A model generated the notes under the pieces. It saw only the letters and a program-made list of their open reading frames with translations. It had not been told where the DNA came from and searched no databases. A stretch of DNA of 64,000 nucleotides from Pseudofabraea citricarpa (Eukaryota; Ascomycota; Leotiomycetes; Helotiales; Dermateaceae), in NCBI GenBank assembly GCA_029641185.1, contig JAPWGK010000021.1, positions 1 to 64,000 on the forward strand, written 5' to 3'. Positions 58,236-64,000 of this stretch are shown here, one piece after another. The position numbers and the translations under genes are program-made. Positions within the stretch are counted from its first letter, which is position 1. Each line of letters starts with the position of its first letter.

Positions 58236-61047
58236 TTCCAGTCTTCGAGTCACTCTGGCCAACTGAAGCAAGCTTTTGAAGCCGAGGGGGGTTTTCTGCT
58301 TCTGGTTTCTGCCCACAATGACCAAAACGTTCGATCATGAAAAGGTGATCTACGCTTGCTCTGCAGCAGAGCACGATAATATTGGAATGTCATCATGATT
58401 CTTGCGGAGAATGGTCTCGTGTTGTAAAAAAAAAACAAGAAGAAAGTGGCGTTAACTGGTTAGTCGCCACTCGCGCGTGTGGAAGATCGGAATCTTATTG
58501 CGTCGGTGGGGATGATTTGTAGAGAGAGCAGTTTGTAGTCACGTGGCCGTCTATTGGGATAGGGGATTCAACTGCATCTCGCTTGATGAGGGTAGTAGAT
58601 ACAGCTCCTCCGTGTCATTCATCACTCGCCCCTTTCCTTCAGATATTGAAAACGGCAAGAGAGTCGAGGGCTCTAGAGACAGCTGTATGTATTCATTTGT
58701 GTCACAATCACCGTCTTCATCGACTTGTCCAGCTTCCCGAATGCTCTCATTACCCCGGACACACATACCCACGTGCTTCAATACCTATACTACGCAGTTA
58801 CCCCACTGTTTCTATGAATATATCCCCCTGACATCTTGATTCAGGAACACACTCTATCTTTATATTAGCAGCAAAGCATCCGAATCGTACTAGAACCTTA
58901 CACGATCAAGGTATAAAGCAGTATTAGAATGACTATGAGGATGGTTCGAGAAGTTACAACAGTGGATCTATGGCCAATTCTTAGAATCCCAGGTCTTAAA
59001 CAAGTCTCACACAATTGCAATACCTGTCATTATAGCTCCAGTAGCAATCCAACAGCTGCCGCCCGTGTAAGATTACAGATTAGATGTTTCACGGTCAGAC
59101 AATAGGTTCATACCCCATCTTCTATTCAGAATGCTTCAAATACATTCAATCACGGCTTACAAGCAATCTAGGTTCTTGCTTCCTCAGCCGCAACCGGAGA
59201 TTGATTTGGTCTCCGATTTGAACATAATTAGCTTCTGTTTCTTTATGCTCAACTCAACGGAATCCAATTTTCACCAGCAGACCAATCAGCCCATTACCCA
59301 TTTTCGAGTTGGCTTAGCAAGAAGCGATTCGAAGTTATGCATCTAATACCAAATAAGCCCAGATTGCCACTCGCAAAAATTGATGTGGCAACATGATATA
59401 CAAAATCCCGGTGGAAGACTAATTAGCTCGCAAAGCTGGAGAATGTTTGCCACTTCACTAAAAACCCTGTTGCTTGAAGCAATGCCATAGTTCACATTCT
59501 TACAGCTCGGAAATTATACCCGCCAACTTTTGCAAGTTAACTAACCAGGTGTTCAATTGTCTCCTTTCCCCTTTTCAGCTCCAGGCTGCAGCTGACCCAG
59601 GAGCACTAGATATAAAGTGTGGTTTTGAGGGAAAACTAAGTTGCATCTCTATTGAGCATCTAGGCAATCAATCTGACTTCGGACGATTTATACCATATCA
59701 TTGACTCTGAAAAATCATGTAACCTACAATCTTGTAGCACGAGATTTTGTTTTCATAAGAAATCGCCTTGGTGATTGGATGATTATGCGAAGTAAGCTTA
59801 CATTAAGAGAAACCACTGAATTAAACGTGCTAACAACTACTTAATTTAGTTCAGAACACGGGTAATGCCGGTTCTTCTAGCTAAGCATGAGGCTTTCCGT
59901 CTCCATTCCTTTGGGTCATCTTCGATGTAGATTTTACGAGTGCTTTTAATCTTGAATTCGTTCTATAGGCTACTCTAACATGGGTTCTAGAATTTAAGCC
60001 TGAGGAATGACTCCGTCGTCCAAATGGATCTTTCGTGGTCATCTTGCGATTTTTCGAATTCAAAATATGACAATTCTCCTGTACGACCGCGCAGATCTTA
60101 TGGGAATATTCCGGGACATTGGCGAGGATCACGGCGCAGATTGAATTAAGGCAAGCCACGGCGCACCTGCATCAGACCAGAAGCTACACCTTTATATTGC
60201 CTAGATCAGGACCATACGATCTTCAAAGCCATTGAAAACTATCCTTTGCATCAAACCCATCTCTAATGTGCAAGAAACACGGCCCATGCTAAATGCTGAT
60301 CTGCACTCAAGATCCCGTTACCTCTATTCTAGAAGCATCATTGATGTGGGTAAATGTCTGGACTTACAAGGATATGCAAGTGAAATCTTTTCTAGTACGG
60401 CGCTGTTAGATTCTAGACTTACACTAGATTCTTCCCCGCATTCTGCTAATATATGGTGTTCTTGCCACATGGGTATGAATGCTGTCAAAGCGGAAGTTCC
60501 AAGCCTTACAGGAACCAAATGCTAATAGATTGGTTTATACTCCCACTTGAAGTGATAAACTACCAATCGCAGGCCTCCGGTGCGCTCTCCGCAAATGACT
60601 TAGTCTATCGGCTAGTGAGATACTCGGATCACGGTTAGCAATAGCATTAGGAGAATCACGATATTGGGATTAGCCAACACCATATCGCTTAAGGTGGCGT
60701 CAAGGCTAACCTGCTTCGTTCCATCTACTTCCCATGAAATTTCACATGTGCAGCTCGGGTCCATTTCCCGCAGCGATCTCAAGTAACTTTAAAGCTGAAA
60801 GACTTAATGGCATCTCCTTAAAGGCGTCTGTGGCATATCTAGGGCTCAGTTGACACTATTGTGTGTATATCTGACATGTGTCGCATTGCCCTTAGTGCCT
60901 GCCATCTTCCACTTCAACCAGGTAGCCGTGGTATATCTCCACTATTAATATGCACCTTCCCCTATAGTTTGATTTCTTCATAGAGCAGTCGCTCCTTGTA
61001 AACACGTCGAGGCATATTCTTATTTCAACATCAAAGGCTCTTCAAAC
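58236..61047. other. Long gene-poor stretch
   Basis: Nearly 2.8 kb with only short frames of no recognised content. The last 90 bases should hold the promoter of the rhodopsin-domain gene at 61048. Confidence 0.5.
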
Positions 61048-62253
61048 ATGTCGCATATCCAAAATCGAGGTCCTGAGGTTGCCGGTTCAGCAGGGGGTCT
61101 TCTGGCTGCCTCTTGGATACTCATGAGCCTGAGAATTTACACTAGGACGAGAATAGTGAAGTCCTTTGGGGCTGATGATTATCTTGCCTTGATATCACAG
61201 GTTAGTAGCAACAATTTAATCCTTACAGCTTTGGACAAATCAAAATCATGTGCTAATTTGAGAACAGCTATTCTTTACTGGATTTTGTGTTTGTGCATTT
61301 CTCGGCGTCCACTATGGGACTGGACGACACGCAAGTGATATACCTCCAGCTGATCTGATCGAGGGCCTAAAGGTAAGAGGGTATTCACACACTTATTCAT
61401 ATGGTTCTAAATACAGACAGTGGTGGTGGATGTGCGAGCCTATGTATGTGCTGGGAAACATGATCTTGAAGATTAGTATCGGCATATTTCTATTGAGAAT
61501 CACCGCAATCAAATGGCAACAAATCACCCTCTACGCTACTATCGCTGGGTCGACAATACTTGGCATCTGGTTCTTTTTTATGTTCGTCTTACAATGCTAC
61601 CCCTCTCGATATTTCTGGACCCAATACATTGGCGACAAAGGAAGCTGCTTAGACACGAATGTTCTTGTTGTTTCGAATTATATTTTCTGTTCCCTTGAAT
61701 GTCTTGCAGACTGGACATACTTCACACTGCCATGTTTGATGGTTTGGAATCTCCAGATGAACAGAAAAAGCAAGATATCTGCTAGCTTTTTACTTGGACT
61801 CTGTGGAGTGTGGGTTTCACATTTTTATGCATTTCTGAGGTACTAACTATCTATAGGGCCTCACTTGCTACTCTGATCCGCTTCAGCTATTTGTCTGGCT
61901 TCAACAACAAAGCTGATTTTCTCTGGGCTACTACTGACGTTGCGATATGGGCCATTGTCGAAAATGGACTAGGCAGCTGCGCTACGAGTATTGCCACTAT
62001 ACGCCCGTTATTCCGCAGCTTCTCGCCTGCTGTATCTGACCCATCTCCTTGCTATTCTGTTTATGACAAGTCGAAAGGGATGAGCCATGATTCCCAGAGT
62101 ACGAAAAGGTCATCACAACCACACACAAAATGGGATGATACAAAGGAAGATATTGAGCTAGGGCTGGTATCCAGTGCAAGTTTGAAGCCTTCGACTACCG
62201 TATCCAGCCATATGGTTGACAGGAAGGAGATAGATATACACGAACAGGTATGA
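61048..62253 (+). CDS. Rhodopsin-domain (SAT4-like) seven-helix membrane protein
   Basis: Four exons: 61048-61200, 61268-61372, 61421-61809 and 61857-62253, 1044 bases for 347 residues, all in frame. The N-terminus (GGLLAASWILMSLRIYTRTR) is helix 1 with the family RxYxR. Then come ADDYLAL, LFFTGFCVCAFLGVHYGTGRH, WWWMCEPMYVLGNMILKISIGIFLLRI (helix 3 signature), WFFFMFVLQCYPSRYFW, DWTYFTLPCLMVW and ATTDVAIWAIVENGLGSCATSIATIRPLF. The latter is the strongly conserved helix-7 region with the E-x-G-L family pattern. A hydrophilic Ser/Lys-rich tail of about 80 residues faces the cytosol. Its role is unknown; these are receptor candidates. It belongs to a different branch from the gene at 45314-46518. 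Confidence 0.9.
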
Positions 62254-62436
62254 GCAAGAGACTGGCATGAGAATTTAATGGGAATGAAAGGTTGTTTGAT
62301 TGGTTTTAACAAAGTGCAAGACAGCGAAGTAAAATTAAAATGGGGCAGCAACACAGGTTACAGTAGTTGAAACTAAATTGTTAACAGTGCCGATGGTATA
62401 TTTGATGACTTTGATGTATTAAAATATGGCCAAATT
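62254..62436. other. Short convergent intergenic gap
   Basis: 3' flanks of two convergent genes; nothing else seen. Confidence 0.5.
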
Positions 62437-64000
62437 CTATCCCCAAACGTCCTCCTGCCATTTATGCGTTTTCCTCATCTTGTTTGACCAGTTCTCTAAT
62501 TCTTCTTTTGTCCAGTTTAGCTTTCTCATCATGCACTCTCCAAGTCTTGTAGCAACATCTCTTGCCATAGCACTGCTCCCACAAATATAAAAATAACTCC
62601 CTTGCTCCATCAATAACCGAATGATATCTTCTTGTCTTTGTTCAATCTTGTCTTGAACATAACACCTCTTGCCAACTCTCGAGTACGCTGTCACTATCTC
62701 CAAAATCTGCTCGTTTTCTCGGCACAAACTTTCAGACTCATCCTGATATACATAGTCTTCCTCATCCCTGCAACCAAAAAACAGAATTGTATTCCCAACA
62801 TCACGACCAATCTGGGACAATCGAACCCGTTCTGCCATAAATCCACGGAATGGCGCAACTCCAGATCCAGCGCAGACCATGATCACTGGGTTCTTGGCCA
62901 AGACAGGTAGACGAAACTTAGAAGTGCGCACTTGTCCATAGATCTTTGCACCTTGATCGATCAAAGTAAATTGTGGCTTTTCTTGCGGCGCGGAAACCCC
63001 TTCTATGGCTGAGATATATGAAGTTGTTAAACCTGGAATCTGCGTATTCTTCGATGAATTTGTTGTAGCTACTGTGATTGTCAGTCGCTTTGGAGAAACA
63101 ATTGACGATGATGATATTGAGTAATATCGTGGTGCCAAATTTGCCATACTCTCAAGCACGAATGATCGAGGAAGTTTCGCCCAAGTGTTCTCTTCCGATT
63201 CAAAATACTCAAGGACCCGGCCAAAATTGGTATGAGTCTTTGAACAGAATTCATGAAAAGCCTCTTTGTCTTCCCCAAGTTGTTTTAGTCGTACTTGGGT
63301 AGAAGGACAATTTGCAAATTGGGCAAGCAAGATAAACGTCTCTCGAGAAACTGGAGCGCATATCTCAAGATAGTTTTTGAACAGAACCTCCCAGGTTGTG
63401 GGGTTTGGAAGCTTGACCTGGACAGAAGGTTGAACTGAGCTTATCAGTAGTGGTGTCTGGCGAGAGCTGTCAAGACGCAAAACCTTTAACAGCCGCTCTA
63501 CTTCTGGAAGTGGATTCGATGGCCAGACCGCTAGATGGTCACCAGTCTTATATTTGATCTCTGGAAAGTCTCCAATATCAACCTCTAAGTGTATAAAGTT
63601 ACGATCCTCGGTTGAAAGAAGTCTACGCGTGCTGGTGATTGGGAAACGCTGGATAGCGGAAGTTGCTGCAGCACCTTTGATGAACTTCTCACTTCGAGAA
63701 TCAGCTGGATCGCCGGTGTGAAGATCGATGATATCTAACGAAGTATCTTCAACAATACTCAGGGTAGGTGCGTAAACGTAAGGCTTCTCGTCGAATCCCA
63801 TCTCTTGAATAAAAAGCTTGAACAGTGATTCTTTCCAGGCCATGAAATGATCTTCGGTTGCTCCTTCTGCGTCGTCTGCTTTGCCGACAGGCATCAACAT
63901 CTTGGCACCAAACTGAGCTAGTGACTGAGTGACAACATCGATGACTCGGTTGTAGAATTTATACTTGCTGTTTCCAAGTCCAAATGCAGCATATCGGAGA
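62437..64000 (-). CDS. NADPH-cytochrome P450 reductase-type diflavin reductase, 5' end outside window
   Basis: An open minus-strand frame runs from the right edge to the stop at 62437, so the N-terminal anchor and most of the FMN domain are missing. The visible part starts with LRYAAFGLGNSKYKFYNRV (end of the flavodoxin domain). It continues with the connecting/FAD domain: FIHLEVDIGDFPEIKYKTGDHLAVWPSN, PRYYSISSSS as the FAD-binding R-x-Y-S, and ITVATT. The NADPH domain follows: VMVCAGSGVAPFRGFM, ILFFGCRDEEDYVY, FYICGSSAMARDV. The C-terminus ends DVWG. It should pass electrons from NADPH through FAD and FMN to a P450 or similar acceptor. The P450 at 16798-18474 is a possible but unproven partner. 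An internal ATG at 63900 is not the start, because coding continues upstream. Confidence 0.92.
   Translation of the reverse strand, partial: LRYAAFGLGNSKYKFYNRVIDVVTQSLAQFGAKMLMPVGKADDAEGATEDHFMAWKESLFKLFIQEMGFDEKPYVYAPTLSIVEDTSLDIIDLHTGDPADSRSEKFIKGAAATSAIQRFPITSTRRLLSTEDRNFIHLEVDIGDFPEIKYKTGDHLAVWPSNPLPEVERLLKVLRLDSSRQTPLLISSVQPSVQVKLPNPTTWEVLFKNYLEICAPVSRETFILLAQFANCPSTQVRLKQLGEDKEAFHEFCSKTHTNFGRVLEYFESEENTWAKLPRSFVLESMANLAPRYYSISSSSIVSPKRLTITVATTNSSKNTQIPGLTTSYISAIEGVSAPQEKPQFTLIDQGAKIYGQVRTSKFRLPVLAKNPVIMVCAGSGVAPFRGFMAERVRLSQIGRDVGNTILFFGCRDEEDYVYQDESESLCRENEQILEIVTAYSRVGKRCYVQDKIEQRQEDIIRLLMEQGSYFYICGSSAMARDVATRLGECMMRKLNWTKEELENWSNKMRKTHKWQEDVWG

Noticed and set aside
1..64000. CRISPR arrays, bacterial operons, prophage
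   Set aside because: No regularly spaced direct repeats with unique spacers. Spliced genes and fungal families throughout show a eukaryotic chromosome.

Overview
This window looks like an accessory, partly decayed region of a filamentous ascomycete (Pezizomycotina) chromosome. The genes carry short introns, mostly 43-76 bases, with GT-AG ends and CTAAC-type branch sites. NLR-type STAND proteins, PTH11/SAT4-like rhodopsin-domain membrane proteins, a pisatin-demethylase-type P450 and an AsaB/CmcJ-like protein are all typical fungal families. The first 10 kb is an extremely AT-rich block almost devoid of CpA and TpG, the signature of repeat-induced point mutation (RIP).

Layout. 1-10140: RIP-mutated transposon graveyard. 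It contains a recognisable Ty1/copia polyprotein relic on the + strand (reverse transcriptase, RNase H, polypurine tract, start of an LTR) and a 12-base minisatellite. 10264-15503: amidase (minus), a fungal protein with a membrane tail (plus), and an AsaB/CmcJ-family protein (plus, 44 bases downstream). 16798-22539: cytochrome P450 (minus) divergent from an intact NB-ARC/TPR STAND protein (plus). 22540-26136: gene debris, including a decayed FAD/NAD(P)-binding protein and a 5'-truncated second AsaB/CmcJ copy. 26887-28173: M20D amidohydrolase. About 28437-32391: a second NLR, apparently SesB-like hydrolase + NB-ARC + TPR, broken by two nonsense codons and a degenerate hydrolase active site. 32636-35789: CorA-like transporter (minus) and a short-chain dehydrogenase (plus), each with an N-terminal frame break. 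36974-38989: two unrecognised genes. 40529-44458: UPF1-like SF1 helicase with two frame breaks and one in-frame stop. 45314-46518 and 61048-62253: rhodopsin-domain membrane proteins. 49623-50846: secreted GH5 glycosidase. 52613-53173: GNAT acetyltransferase. 54872-58235: two facing members of a fungal trypsin-like family, both disrupted. 62437-64000: diflavin NADPH reductase running off the right edge.

How the genes might work together is inferred only. The NLRs suggest non-self recognition or programmed cell death. The amidase, AsaB-like protein, P450, amidohydrolase and reductase would suit detoxification or specialised metabolism, but no backbone synthase (PKS, NRPS, terpene cyclase) is visible, so this is not shown to be a biosynthetic cluster.

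Two kinds of damage recur. One is stop codons one transition away from a sense codon, as expected near RIP. The other is single-base frame slips at short homopolymers, which could be real decay or assembly error. CDS spans below run from first to last coding base; exon limits are in the evidence where I could resolve them.
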